A DNA stretch of 61,797 bases, from contig NZ_AUAF01000018.1 of assembly GCF_000428585.1 (NCBI RefSeq), forward strand, positions 1-61,797, in the 5' to 3' direction. This DNA is from Zooshikella ganghwensis DSM 15267 (GTDB taxonomy: Bacteria; Pseudomonadota; Gammaproteobacteria; Pseudomonadales; Zooshikellaceae). Positions 1 through 9,069 of the stretch are shown piece by piece (the first letter of the stretch is position 1; each line of letters starts with the position of its first letter). The notes beneath the pieces were generated by a model that searched no databases, was not told the origin of the DNA, and saw nothing but the letters and a program-made list of their open reading frames with translations. The translations under genes and the position numbers were made by a program.

Positions 1-2
1 CG

Positions 3-248
3 GCCCGCCTTGAAAACAAACAGCCCGGGTTGCCTGTTGGCTGTCTAACTGAACGTCTCAAAGTTGAAGCCCTGATAAAAACCGTACAAGAAATCGTAAT
101 GGCGGATGAACCACAAAAAGAGCTGATAGCTTTTACAAAGGCTTTAAAAAAAGTATTACCCGAGCGTAACTCGAAAAAACATTTGGCGGGTTTAGATCTT
201 GGTAGGCAAGAGCCGACGCCTTCATTACAGCACCGAATGGCAGCTTGA
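3..248 (+). CDS. C-terminal fragment of an unrecognised protein, cut by the window edge
   Basis: The frame is open from the first bases of the window to a TGA at 246-248, so the true start lies upstream; a TTG at 30 is an internal possibility. The visible 81 or so residues are charged and helical in character, with many Lys, Glu and Leu residues and no Cys. I do not recognise the family. The next gene follows after about 50 bp and lacks an ATG start, so this could be the remnant of a rearrangement or mobile gene, but no transposase motif can be seen. Confidence 0.35.
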   Translation, partial: ARLENKQPGLPVGCLTERLKVEALIKTVQEIVMADEPQKELIAFTKALKKVLPERNSKKHLAGLDLGRQEPTPSLQHRMAA

Positions 249-301
249 ATAAATATACAGCTTTGTCAACCTAAAAAAACTTCGGAATCGAGTTAAAGAG
301 A

Positions 302-1912
302 TTGGTCAATATAACAACTGAAAGCAAACCTCTCCCTCCTACCCCTTCAAGTTACGGGTTAGATAGTAAGACATGTGAGTTTAAACACCCAAGCCAAACA
401 CCTGAACAAACAAGACCGCAACCTTTTCCTGGACAACTTAAGTACTGGGATGTCAATGCTTACATCCATAATATGACAGTTGAAGCCTATTACCCCATTA
501 CTGTTGAGCCATTCCATACCTGGCAAAATATTGTTGACTTCAATGGCCGCCGTTATTTATATCAGTACGTACGTCGTGATTTAAAGATCTTTGATATCAC
601 TCAGCCTAAACAGGCCAAGTTACTGCACACCAAAGGCAGCACCTGGGGAAAAGAAGGACCAAGCCCTGAAATTAATCCTTTTCCACCAGGACAAATGATA
701 GGTGCTAGTACTATTCAATGGGACTCAGTGCGACAACGCTATATTATGGTCCAAGCTTATGAAGTGCAGCGATTTGGTTTACTCCATGATAAATACCAGG
801 AGCCTGACAAAGTTGAAGCCATCCGCTCTGCCCCACATTTAAAAGGCTTCAGGGTCTATGCGATGCATGGCCCACTACCCCACGAATGGGAGCTATTGGC
901 GACATGTACAACAGATATTACCCATCCTGAAGCCCCCATTGGCAAGCAACAAGGCTCCGGGGTTAGAGATATTCCAAGTTTTTCCGGAAAGCGTTATATG
1001 TTTGTTGCTTCAGCGCCTAGTGCTGATTACGCACTCACGGAATACCCCAATGATTTGTACAGCGCAGGCTACCAGTCTTGGGACATGGGTAATCCTGAAA
1101 GTCCAGTATTTCTTGATCAACTCACCGTTCCTGGCCAGCAAGTTAATAATCAGTGGCATGAGCATATTTACCAACAAAATCCTCGCGCAGGAAATCGAAC
1201 CTCCTGGATGGGGGCCCGTATGTCGTTATTTATTCCTTCCTCATCAGATCATCATCAACAATATGGCTACGCAGCAATGGGCGGTCTTGGTTTTTATATT
1301 GTTGATATCACCAGTCCAAAACATATGAAAACCGTCGCTCACTTAGCATTTCCTCCAAGTGTCGCAGGCACAGAAGGCGACTTTATCGATATCAGCCAAA
1401 TTAATCACTCAGGACACGTTTATTACAGTGGTTATCCTCTGAATGAAGATTGCTGGGAACCTTATAAACATATTTATCAGATTGATGTTAGCAACCCTTA
1501 CCACCCCCAAATAACAGGTACACTACCTCGTCCTCGTCCCCCTAAAACAGCCTTGTTTACTGATTATTGCCAACGCAGAGGCAGCTTTGGCCCAAAACGG
1601 ACAGGTTCATATACACAACCTGGCATCAGTCGAAAGGGCATTCTTCCCTATAATTTTTATAATGCTGGTTTACAAGTATATGATGTGTCCAATCCTAAAA
1701 AACCTTTTATCAGTGCGTATTTCGTCCCTCCCTATGCACCTGAACGAGTACACCCATCAGCCGTGGGCAATCTTTCACATAGTGTGTATGTTGAATATGA
1801 TCGTAATTTATTTTGGCTATTTACCAATCATGGTTTTTATCTGCTAAGCAGTCCCGTCTTAGGCAAGCCACAGCTTGATGCACCTAAATCTCCCTGGCCA
1901 GCTCGAGATTAG
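302..1912 (+). CDS. LVIVD-repeat (beta-propeller-like) protein
   Basis: A 536-residue protein with several degenerate LVIVD-type blade repeats, seen as KIFDITQPKQAKLL near residue 95, FYIVDITSPKHMKTV near 340, IDVSNPYHPQITG near 395 and VYDVSNPKKPFIS near 460. Such repeats build surface or periplasmic propellers of mostly unknown function. The only start in frame before residue 59 is TTG at 302; a stop lies at 272-274, and the Shine-Dalgarno-like AAAGAG is too close to the TTG. No signal peptide is visible, although many relatives are exported, so the 5' end may have been lost. The gene is convergent with the solute-binding protein downstream, with a 7-bp gap. Confidence 0.65.
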   Translation: MVNITTESKPLPPTPSSYGLDSKTCEFKHPSQTPEQTRPQPFPGQLKYWDVNAYIHNMTVEAYYPITVEPFHTWQNIVDFNGRRYLYQYVRRDLKIFDITQPKQAKLLHTKGSTWGKEGPSPEINPFPPGQMIGASTIQWDSVRQRYIMVQAYEVQRFGLLHDKYQEPDKVEAIRSAPHLKGFRVYAMHGPLPHEWELLATCTTDITHPEAPIGKQQGSGVRDIPSFSGKRYMFVASAPSADYALTEYPNDLYSAGYQSWDMGNPESPVFLDQLTVPGQQVNNQWHEHIYQQNPRAGNRTSWMGARMSLFIPSSSDHHQQYGYAAMGGLGFYIVDITSPKHMKTVAHLAFPPSVAGTEGDFIDISQINHSGHVYYSGYPLNEDCWEPYKHIYQIDVSNPYHPQITGTLPRPRPPKTALFTDYCQRRGSFGPKRTGSYTQPGISRKGILPYNFYNAGLQVYDVSNPKKPFISAYFVPPYAPERVHPSAVGNLSHSVYVEYDRNLFWLFTNHGFYLLSSPVLGKPQLDAPKSPWPARD

Positions 1913-1919
1913 TTCATTT

Positions 1920-2726
1920 TCAATTATCAGTAGGCACCTGCTCCATTTCCTGTGGAGCAGGTATTAAATCATTCGTGATTATATCTTTTGGAAAATACTG
2001 ACGATAAATTGCTTTTACTTGACCATTTTTCAGCCACAAATAAAGTAGACGATCGTAATTAACGCGCCACTTGGGCAGTAATGGGTGTGCTGAGTGTTTA
2101 CTAGTAGGGTTATAGTAAGCCTTTGAACTCAATGGTTTGGGTAGATAGCTTATAAGTTGACTTAAACCACTTTGGTGCAGTTCAATCAGCGTAGTCAAAG
2201 TATTCATTGGTACAACATCAATTCGATTACGTAATAATTTCTCAATATGTAAAAGATTATTAGTTTCAATATGTAGATTTAATGGTGCAGCCCAAAACGC
2301 CTCTGTATAGGACCAGTCTTGTGTAGCACCCACTCGCAATGACTCCAAGTCTTTTAGCGTTTGATAATTAATACGTTCTGCATCCTCACGGCGAATAAAA
2401 AAATTCCAGGTGAACTGGCTATAGTATTGCTTGGGGTATACTAAATAAGCCAAACGGTCTGTTTTTTTTGAAAAACTCAGCACAATATCCACATCACCAG
2501 ACTGAGCCATTTTAATGATACGAGAGCCTACTGGCACTAAGCGAATCGTATAATTAAAGCCCAAGGATTGCATGATTAGCTGAATGATCTCTATATCAAT
2601 GCCTTTCAGCTCTCCTGCCTCATCGTGATAGCGATAAGGGATCTCTGGAGTTCCTACCACCTTTAGTGGTGGAGCTGAGTCAACACTCAAACTCGCTGTT
2701 AAAAAAAGCCAGGCAGCTGTCAACAT
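1920..2726 (-). CDS. Periplasmic solute-binding protein, SBP_bac_3 family
   Basis: A 268-residue protein with an N-terminal hydrophobic signal segment (residues 1-18) followed by one SBP_bac_3 domain. The early core has the family pattern of a PEIPYRYHDEAGELKGIDIE stretch, then 'GDVDIVLSFSKKTDR' and the lobe-crossing 'SLRVGATQ' motif. The family binds polar amino acids or similar small solutes and can feed an ABC transporter or a sensor. No permease or ATPase gene is adjacent, so it is an orphan, like many such proteins in Vibrio- and Hahella-like bacteria. The ligand cannot be predicted. It stands alone on the minus strand. Confidence 0.75.
   Translation of the reverse strand: MLTAAWLFLTASLSVDSAPPLKVVGTPEIPYRYHDEAGELKGIDIEIIQLIMQSLGFNYTIRLVPVGSRIIKMAQSGDVDIVLSFSKKTDRLAYLVYPKQYYSQFTWNFFIRREDAERINYQTLKDLESLRVGATQDWSYTEAFWAAPLNLHIETNNLLHIEKLLRNRIDVVPMNTLTTLIELHQSGLSQLISYLPKPLSSKAYYNPTSKHSAHPLLPKWRVNYDRLLYLWLKNGQVKAIYRQYFPKDIITNDLIPAPQEMEQVPTDN
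1936..1962. terminator. Perfect hairpin in the convergent gene junction
   Basis: ACCTGCTCCA (1936-1945) pairs perfectly with TGGAGCAGGT (1953-1962) across a 7-nt loop. It lies just after the LVIVD stop and inside the 3' end of the opposing gene. There is no T-run, so termination is only a possibility. Confidence 0.3.
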
Positions 2727-3274
2727 AATGAACCATTCAAACGCTCATATAAAAAATATTCACTACAACCCTTATCCTAAAGAAAAATCAACTCATTATA
2801 ACCTTTATGATTATAGCTAAAGATTTTTAGCCACGTTTTAATCAGCGCCTACTTTTCACTCATTTTTATGTAATGACTAAAACCATTGTGTTGCAAAAAG
2901 CTAACGTTTATTGATTTCTATTCATCACAACCAACGGTTGATTTAGACGACAAAATATGTATTATTGGCCCCAGTCACCACTCTGGTGACGAAGTTACTC
3001 GAGCAATTATCTTAGGCTTAGACTTGATATTAAATGAGTAAAGCGGTACTAGCGAAGAACAGTTATCGCTTTGACTATACTAAGCTCAAGATGTACAGGT
3101 ACCGTACGTTTAACATACTTAATAACAACAGATTTATTTCTAAATATCACGGATGCTGCACGATGTTAAAATTGGATTGTGCACAACCAACGTATCGCTA
3201 AAAAAGCTTATGTAAATGATAGTTAGAAGTAAATTATCTCCTAAAATCCTCTTGTTTAGGACAGGAAGTTCAAC
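2727..3274. other. 548-bp intergenic region
   Basis: Lies between divergent genes, so both promoters must be here. One small perfect hairpin, GTCACC/GGTGAC at 2974-2990, is visible. I see no coding ORF, RNA gene or repeat element that I can name. Confidence 0.4.
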
Positions 3275-3742
3275 ATGAAATTACGCCACATTTTACCTAT
3301 CGCATTACTGTCTATTACCGCAAGTGCTGTTTCTGCAGACCCTATGGATAACTTCACCAAAGACTTTAAACCTCAAGTTTATGGTGCTTATGCTGATTGG
3401 TATAAAAAAGATATCACTAACTACTCCTATATTTATACCTACTCTTGTTTTTGTATAGATGCCGGAATTCCTTTCAGAGTTGATGTACTTAACAATGAAG
3501 TAAAAAATGTTGTTAACACCAGTACTGGTGCAGTTGTACCAGAAGATAGACGGGGTATGTTTAAAACCATTGATAATTTATTTGCTGAGCTAATGCAAGC
3601 CAATGGCAATGCCCACATTATTAATGCCAAATTTGACAAACGCTGGAGCCACCCAAAATCAGTGTATATTGACCGCCACCCTCAAATTGCTGACGAAGAG
3701 ATTGGCTACACAATATCTAAAATATATCCTATGATGCCATAA
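3275..3742 (+). CDS. Secreted DUF6174-type protein
   Basis: A 155-residue protein with a clear signal peptide (Lys/Arg start, hydrophobic core, cleavage near SVSADP at residues 19-24). The mature part has the layout of DUF6174: a WYKKDITNYSYIYTYSC stretch with a Cys-Phe-Cys pair, an RVDVLNNEV strand, a TIDNLFAEL helix and a C-terminal DEEIGYTISKIYP block. The family is of unknown function and found in the periplasm or as lipoproteins. The start has an upstream GGACAGGAAG ribosome site. The gene is isolated, and a TATACCC repeat element follows it. Confidence 0.7.
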   Translation: MKLRHILPIALLSITASAVSADPMDNFTKDFKPQVYGAYADWYKKDITNYSYIYTYSCFCIDAGIPFRVDVLNNEVKNVVNTSTGAVVPEDRRGMFKTIDNLFAELMQANGNAHIINAKFDKRWSHPKSVYIDRHPQIADEEIGYTISKIYPMMP

Positions 3743-3878
3743 TCAGTCGGTTTTATTTAGAATAAGATAGCCTACGGCCTTAAAAGCTGACCACATGTCA
3801 GTGATAATTTGGCCCTTTGTAGAGAAGCGACATCACTCATTAATATGAAATGTCGCTTTTCCATATCTAAAAATATGC

Positions 3879-4004
3879 TATACCCAATACGAATGGTTTT
3901 TAGGTGCAGCCATCGAGTGACGAAGTCCCATGAGCCTATATTAATAGGTGATTGAGGTGAGGGGTGAAGATAACAAAACCTAGAAATCATTCATGAAGGG
4001 TATA
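3879..4004 (-). mobile_element. TATACCC element, type A, copy 1
   Basis: A 126-bp copy, inverted relative to those at 34236 and 52918. The ends are imperfect inverted repeats: TATACCCAATACGAATGG on one side and the complement of TATACCCTTCATGAATGA on the other. No coding capacity. Looks like a miniature inverted-repeat element, probably with TA at its ends as target duplication. Confidence 0.75.
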
Positions 4005-4420
4005 AATAGCATTTTAACGCCTATCGCCTTCGATCCCTTACTGTTTATAGTGCTCCAAATATCTATCTGACAAGACTAAAGCCGGATACTGTTTACCACA
4101 AGAAACCGCAACCTAGCCTCCAGGGATGCCTTCATACTGCGCTCGACACACCTTGGACCACAGTAATTTGAACGTGTCTTAACGTCACAAATTATTTGTA
4201 CGATGGCTCTGTTCAATAATCTAACGTTAAGCTAAAAATACTACGGTGAACCTCTAAAAATTCACTTCTTTGACATCACTCGCTACTGACTTAAAACAGT
4301 TTTTTTTACACGGCATGTCCCGTACACTATATTTATTACTATTTATACCCAGCCGTGATACATTTAAACGTACTTCTATAAATACAGTCAGTATGCTTTT
4401 CAAATGATTAGGATATCATT
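4005..4420. other. 416-bp intergenic region with no recognised feature
   Basis: Between the repeat element and the SGNH hydrolase. It must hold the promoter of the hydrolase, but I cannot place boxes with confidence. No small ORF with a good ribosome site is seen. Confidence 0.35.
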
Positions 4421-5464
4421 ATGAAGTTAATTCGAGCAGTATTCTTATTTTTAAGTATTATTCCTATACTCGCAGTGGCCAGCTCACCATTTTCGAAAAT
4501 TACTTTTTTTGGTGACAGCCTTTCAGATACGGGTAATAAACACCAAGTCACAGCAGCCCTGGCCAAAGCCTCAAATCTACGGATAGGGATTCGTGCTAAA
4601 GCACCCTACTTTAATGGGCGTTTTTCCAACCATTATGTATGGACTGACTACCTGTGGAGTCATTTCTTTGAAGGTGGCTTATCATCTGCTCGTCAATCCG
4701 TACAAGGTACATTAATATTCGATAATGATCTGCACCTGCCTTTTACTATTAACGCCCATGAAGGACAAAACTGGGCTATTGGTGGCGCTCAGGTAGGACC
4801 AGGATACTTTAAAGATATAGACGTCACTACTGATGTCGAGCTGCTTGATGGCGCTGTGGTGATGCCAAATATTGGTCAGCAAATAGACGACTGGGCGAAA
4901 AAAAATAGTTATTTTAAAAGGGATGAGTTAATCAGTATCCAAGGCGGTACCAATAATTTATGGTTCACCTTATTTGGCGACTTAAATCATAATGGTAAAC
5001 AAGCAGCAGAGCTTCTGCTGACGCATATTGATAAGTTACATCGTTTAGGTGCAAGACATATTCTAGTCAGCAATATCCCTGCATTAGAATATGCTCCTTT
5101 GCTAGCAGAACACCGTGCTAAAGCAGAAAAGTACATTAATAGGTTCAATACCGTTTTAGCCTTGGGTATCAGTGAACGACAGCAAGATAAGCGCTGGCAA
5201 GCTGTCAACATTTGCTACTACGATAGTCACACAGCCTTTAAAAAAATAATGGATACTATTGATAAACAGGGTCAATATAACCACCAAGCACTTAATATAA
5301 CACTCACAAACTACACTGACTCAGCATGGGATTTTACTCAAAATACAATTGTAAACAATCCACAACAATATATATTTTGGGATGGTTTACATCCAACAGA
5401 TGCCGTACACCATTTAATAGCCAATGATATTATTCAACGGTTATCATCCTTAACTAGACACTAG
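4421..5464 (+). CDS. Secreted SGNH/GDSL-family lipase or esterase
   Basis: A 347-residue exported hydrolase. A signal peptide covers residues 1-22. Block I is FFGDSLSDTGN with the nucleophile at Ser33; an FNGRFSNHYVWTDYL segment follows, then block III GGTNNLW near residue 171, and block V DGLHPTDAVHH, with Asp321 and His324 completing the triad. The order fits the phospholipase/lecithinase/hemolysin group (thermolabile hemolysin-like), which cleaves lipid esters outside the cell. The exact substrate cannot be told. The gene is monocistronic, with a strong hairpin directly after the stop. Confidence 0.85.
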   Translation: MKLIRAVFLFLSIIPILAVASSPFSKITFFGDSLSDTGNKHQVTAALAKASNLRIGIRAKAPYFNGRFSNHYVWTDYLWSHFFEGGLSSARQSVQGTLIFDNDLHLPFTINAHEGQNWAIGGAQVGPGYFKDIDVTTDVELLDGAVVMPNIGQQIDDWAKKNSYFKRDELISIQGGTNNLWFTLFGDLNHNGKQAAELLLTHIDKLHRLGARHILVSNIPALEYAPLLAEHRAKAEKYINRFNTVLALGISERQQDKRWQAVNICYYDSHTAFKKIMDTIDKQGQYNHQALNITLTNYTDSAWDFTQNTIVNNPQQYIFWDGLHPTDAVHHLIANDIIQRLSSLTRH

Positions 5465-5469
5465 TCCAG

Positions 5470-5511
5470 CCCCGGCTTCAACTCATACTTCACAACTCGT
5501 TGAAGCCGGGG
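5470..5511 (+). terminator. Strong hairpin after the SGNH hydrolase
   Basis: A 13-bp perfect GC-rich stem: CCCCGGCTTCAAC at 5470-5482 with GTTGAAGCCGGGG at 5499-5511, loop 16 nt, followed by TTTC. The position six bases after the stop supports a terminator despite the short T-run. Confidence 0.65.
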
Positions 5512-5644
5512 TTTCACATCGCTTATTAAGTCCGCTACTATGCTCTTGCAAACGTTTATTCCGTTAAAATAACATTTACTCATTATTTTATATTAGAAAT
5601 TAACGTATTTTTAACGATGACCTTAAGCTAGCACGGAGCAGTAA

Positions 5645-6139
5645 ATGAGCCATAATGACCAATCGCTAAACATTCGCCCTGCCACCAGTGATGACATTCC
5701 TACTATTCTTACCTTTATTAAAAATCTCGCTAAATATGAAAAGCTAAGTCATACCGTGGTGGCGACAGAAGACAAGCTCAGGGCTACTCTATTTGGTGAA
5801 CAGCCTGCCGCAGAGGTAATAATTGCATTTTTAGATGATGAGCCCGCTGGTTTTGCCTTATATTTTTCCAGCTATTCAACATTTTTGGCACAGCCTGGCA
5901 TGTATTTAGAAGACCTTTATGTCAACGAGTCATTGCGCGGACATAGTATTGGCAAAGCCTTATTACGCCAACTAGCACAAATAGCCAAAGCCAGAAACTA
6001 TGGTCGACTAGAGTGGTCGGTCTTGAACTGGAATCAACCTGCCATTAACTTTTATGAGTCTATAGGTGCTACACCCCAGGATGAGTGGACTGTTTATCGC
6101 CTAACTGGAGACGTCCTGAGTCAACTAGCTGAGAAGTAA
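5645..6139 (+). CDS. GNAT-family N-acetyltransferase
   Basis: A 164-residue single-domain GNAT protein. The acetyl-CoA site is seen as LEDLYVNESLRGHSIGKALL (about residues 101-120; R-G-H-S-I-G-K matches the RxxGxG/A motif). The C-terminal NWNQPAINFYESIGATP motif is typical of the group that includes diamine (spermine/spermidine-like) acetyltransferases. The substrate is probably a small amine or amino acid, but it is not determined by the sequence. A GCACGGAGCA ribosome site precedes the ATG. Confidence 0.85.
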   Translation: MSHNDQSLNIRPATSDDIPTILTFIKNLAKYEKLSHTVVATEDKLRATLFGEQPAAEVIIAFLDDEPAGFALYFSSYSTFLAQPGMYLEDLYVNESLRGHSIGKALLRQLAQIAKARNYGRLEWSVLNWNQPAINFYESIGATPQDEWTVYRLTGDVLSQLAEK

Positions 6140-6150
6140 AGGATACAAAC

Positions 6151-6171
6151 ACAGCGCAGGGAACGCGCTGT
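6151..6171 (+). terminator. Small hairpin after the GNAT gene
   Basis: ACAGCGC (6151-6157) pairs with GCGCTGT (6165-6171), followed by TTTC. Located 12 bases after the stop. A weak rho-independent terminator is plausible. Confidence 0.4.
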
Positions 6172-6332
6172 TTCACGAGTCATTTTTTTGAACAACGCCC
6201 TCCCTCTTTAACCAACAAAAAAATTATATCCCAGCCTAAAGCGTATATACTCAATTTAACAGCTCACTGTTTACCAAGCGATGATTCCTCCATCGCGCGC
6301 TTTAAAAAGACTACGTTGTAAGGTCGTTGTAA

Positions 6333-6686
6333 ATGTCTGATGAACCCAAATCATTCTGGGGTAAACTCGCCGTTATCACTGCATTTCTAACGGCCCTGGT
6401 CAGTAGCATTACTGTACTCCAACAATGTACATTCAAAGACACAGGCCGTACTAACTTACCACTTAATAACACTAAAGCAGAAGATCCTGTAGATTTTGAT
6501 GACTATGAGCCAGTTTACCCAACCACGCGGACAACAGGCTCTCCTCCAGTAAATAACAGTGCCTATAATCTTTATTGTTGCGATTTATATGGTAATAAAT
6601 GGTGTCAAATTGTGATAAATCCTGGCCCTGTTGGCACACCTTGTTTTTGTGCCGGTGTCACAGGTACTGGCTATATTTGTCAGTAA
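6333..6686 (+). CDS. Small single-pass protein with a Cys-rich C-terminal domain, unknown function
   Basis: A 117-residue protein with no recognised family. Residues 1-10 are cytoplasmic-like. One membrane segment spans roughly residues 11-29. A polar, Pro/Thr-rich linker covers about 35-70, and a compact C-terminal region has six Cys residues: LYCCDLYGNKWCQI, then GTPCFCAGVTGTGYICQ at the very end. The even Cys number and predicted extracytoplasmic side suggest disulfides. I recall similar short tails on proteins of other gammaproteobacteria, but cannot name them. It has its own promoter region and is convergent with sufT. Confidence 0.55.
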   Translation: MSDEPKSFWGKLAVITAFLTALVSSITVLQQCTFKDTGRTNLPLNNTKAEDPVDFDDYEPVYPTTRTTGSPPVNNSAYNLYCCDLYGNKWCQIVINPGPVGTPCFCAGVTGTGYICQ

Positions 6687-6694
6687 ACACCCAA

Positions 6695-7330
6695 TTAAAT
6701 GAGTCCTAACTGTAACTTCCCCACCTCTGATAATTTGCTGCGGTCCCAAGGGGGATCAAAGACCAAATTGACATGAGCTGCATCGACATGGGGCACCAAT
6801 TCTACTTGATGTTTCACTTCATCCACCAATACAGGGCCCATGCCACAGGCAGGAGCTGTTAATGTCATATCTATATGCACAACCTGTTGACCCGTTTTAC
6901 GCTGAATAATATTAACGTTGTAGATAAGTCCAAGGTCTACGATATTCAATTGAATTTCTGGATCATAGCAGTGCCGAAGTACCTCCCAAACATAAGCCTC
7001 ATTAACTTTTCCATCCTCAAAATGTTCATCATCCGTATTGGGAAAAGACAGTTGAGGTATTTTTTTGCCCAAAGCATCAGCATCTTCCCCGGCTATGCGA
7101 AACAGATTACCACGCACCTTTACGGTAAAAGACAGCCCCATACTTTGTACCAACTCAACTTCCGTGCCTTTTTTGAGTCTGACAGCATCACCCGCTGGTA
7201 CATGGATAGCTTTACAGGCACGTTGCAACTCAATCAAGGGATAGCCTCGACCTGTAGGGAAAGCATTCGATGCCCCTACATTAATGACGTGTGTCGGAAT
7301 TAAAGAAACAGTAGAAACCTTTTTTGTCAT
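6695..7330 (-). CDS. sufT: SufT, Fe-S cluster assembly protein (MIP18/DUF59 family)
   Basis: A 211-residue protein. The C-terminal half is a MIP18/DUF59 domain with the signature NIVDLGLIYNVNI, followed by MTLTAPACGMGPVL (the conserved Cys is in this loop) and LVFDPPWDRSKLS at the end. The N-terminal half with LIPTHVINVGASNAFPTGRG is specific to proteobacterial SufT. SufT helps cluster maturation or transfer under high Fe-S demand. It is the last gene of the suf operon, 12 bp after sufU. Confidence 0.88.
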   Translation of the reverse strand: MTKKVSTVSLIPTHVINVGASNAFPTGRGYPLIELQRACKAIHVPAGDAVRLKKGTEVELVQSMGLSFTVKVRGNLFRIAGEDADALGKKIPQLSFPNTDDEHFEDGKVNEAYVWEVLRHCYDPEIQLNIVDLGLIYNVNIIQRKTGQQVVHIDMTLTAPACGMGPVLVDEVKHQVELVPHVDAAHVNLVFDPPWDRSKLSEVGKLQLGLI

Positions 7331-7342
7331 GCTTTACCCCTA

Positions 7343-7795
7343 TTACTCGGTGGTAACCGCTTGCCCATCATTCGCAGACAATGCATGTTCCAGAGCATGC
7401 CAAGCCAAGGTGGCACATTTCACCCGCATTGGAAATGCCTTAACACCACCTAGCACCGCCAATCGCCCCATGTCTTCTGCACTCTCACCGGACATAATGA
7501 GTTGGTGAAATTTTTTAAATAACGCTAACGCATTATCAACCGATTTCCCCTTAACCTCCTGGGTCATCATGGAAGAAGAAGCCATTGAAATAGCGCAGCC
7601 ATGCCCCTGAAATGCAATATCCTGAACCACGCCATTTTTCACATCAAGGTATAAGGTAAGTTGATCACCACACAGAGGATTATCGGCTTGCTGCTTATGA
7701 GTACAGGGAGAAAGCACACGAAAATTACGAGGCTGACGCCCATGATCCATGATAAGTTCTTGATATAACTGTTTCAGCTCAGGGTTCATTGCCAA
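7343..7795 (-). CDS. sufU: SufU, IscU-like Fe-S scaffold or sulfur acceptor
   Basis: A 150-residue NifU_N-type protein. It has the three conserved Cys positions, in NPLCGD, GHGCAIS and RVKCATLAWHAL, plus the Asp after the first Cys. The roughly 20-residue insert between the second and third Cys regions is typical of SufU rather than IscU. SufU accepts sulfur from SufS. No sufE gene is present, so SufU probably plays that role here. It overlaps the end of sufS by 10 bp; an alternative ATG is at 7789. Confidence 0.9.
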   Translation of the reverse strand: MAMNPELKQLYQELIMDHGRQPRNFRVLSPCTHKQQADNPLCGDQLTLYLDVKNGVVQDIAFQGHGCAISMASSSMMTQEVKGKSVDNALALFKKFHQLIMSGESAEDMGRLAVLGGVKAFPMRVKCATLAWHALEHALSANDGQAVTTE

Positions 7796-9069
7796 AACTC
7801 CAGTGCTTGCTCTAAGCCATTGATCAATCGTGCAATATCCTCAGTAGTATTATAAATAGCCACTGAAGCACGCACTGTTGCAGGCACATTAAAAAAATCC
7901 ATCACAGGCATCGCACAATGATGTCCTGCGCGTACAGCGATTCCAGAGTGATCTAGCAACGTTCCCAAGTCATGAGGATGAATTCCTGCTACGGTAAAGG
8001 AGCAAACCGCTGTCTTTTCTTTTGCATTACCAATGATCTTCACACCCGGCACCGCCTTCAGCTGAGCATGGAGCTGATAGAGCAATGTCGCCTCATGCTC
8101 CCACAGTGTGTGTTGGCGAAAATGGCTAAACCATTGAAGAGCTGCGCCCAAACCAATCGCTTCTGCAATGGCAGGGGTGCCAGCCTCAAATTTATAAGGT
8201 AGATTATTAAACTCAGTATGATCAAAGCTAACCCGCCGAATCATTTCACCACCACCTTGATAAGGCGGAAAGCGATCTAACCACACTTGCTTACCATACA
8301 AAATACCAATGCCTGTTGGGCCATACACTTTATGCCCAGAAAATACATAAAAGTCACAATCCAGTGCTTGTACATCAACTGGCGTATGAGCCACTGCTTG
8401 CGCACCATCCACTAACACAGGGATACCATGATCATGGGCGATAGCAATCATCTTCGCCACAGGGTTAACTGTGCCTAGCGCATTACTAACATGACTAACG
8501 GCTAATAATCGCGTCCGCGAACTCAACAACAATGGAAATGCTTCTAAATCCAGCTCACCTGATGGCAGCATAGGAATAACTTTTAAAACAGACTGAGTTC
8601 GTTGACATACCAATTGCCAGGGAACAATGTTAGCGTGATGTTCCATGGCTGAAATCAAAATCTCATCGCCAGGCTGCAAAATACTCTCTGCAATCCCATG
8701 AGCAATGAGATTTATAGCTTCCGTTGTACCGCGGACAAAGATCACTTCTTCTCGATTGGCGGCATTAATAAATTGCTGAATGCTATCTCTGGCCGACTCC
8801 ATAGCCCAGGTTGCACGCTCACTTAAAGCATGTACCCCCCGATGCACATTAGCATTATCACAACGATAGTAGTGATCAAGTGCTTGCAAAACAGCTTCAG
8901 GTTTCTGGGTTGTTGCGGCGTTATCCAGATAAACCAGTGGCTGACCATGGACATGTTGATGGAGTGTGGGAAACTGGTGGCGGACTTCATCCGTCAAACA
9001 ACGCCCATCAGAAACCAAGGCTGATGGACTACTTTGAAACTGCTGTTGAGAAGGCTGCTCAGCCATCAT
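7786..9069 (-). CDS. sufS: SufS cysteine desulfurase
   Basis: A 427-residue PLP enzyme of the group II desulfurases that mobilises sulfur from cysteine for SufU/SufBCD. The sequence shows YLDNAATTQKP near residue 48, HHANIVPWQ near 143, the PLP lysine motif FSGHKVYGPTGIG (Lys near 245) and the catalytic-loop Cys in VRAGHHCAMPVMDFF (near 382). The N-terminal 30 residues are a short extension before the EVRHQFPTL start of the fold. Its start overlaps the sufD stop by 4 bp, showing translational coupling. Confidence 0.95.
   Translation of the reverse strand: MMAEQPSQQQFQSSPSALVSDGRCLTDEVRHQFPTLHQHVHGQPLVYLDNAATTQKPEAVLQALDHYYRCDNANVHRGVHALSERATWAMESARDSIQQFINAANREEVIFVRGTTEAINLIAHGIAESILQPGDEILISAMEHHANIVPWQLVCQRTQSVLKVIPMLPSGELDLEAFPLLLSSRTRLLAVSHVSNALGTVNPVAKMIAIAHDHGIPVLVDGAQAVAHTPVDVQALDCDFYVFSGHKVYGPTGIGILYGKQVWLDRFPPYQGGGEMIRRVSFDHTEFNNLPYKFEAGTPAIAEAIGLGAALQWFSHFRQHTLWEHEATLLYQLHAQLKAVPGVKIIGNAKEKTAVCSFTVAGIHPHDLGTLLDHSGIAVRAGHHCAMPVMDFFNVPATVRASVAIYNTTEDIARLINGLEQALEFWQ

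Noticed and set aside
858-1328. 156-codon ORF inside the LVIVD gene
   Set aside because: It is a different-frame shadow of the 536-codon LVIVD gene, which carries the repeat motifs and has the longer frame.
2974-2990. Hairpin that might belong to a small RNA
   Set aside because: The stem is only 6 bp and no promoter or terminator frames it.
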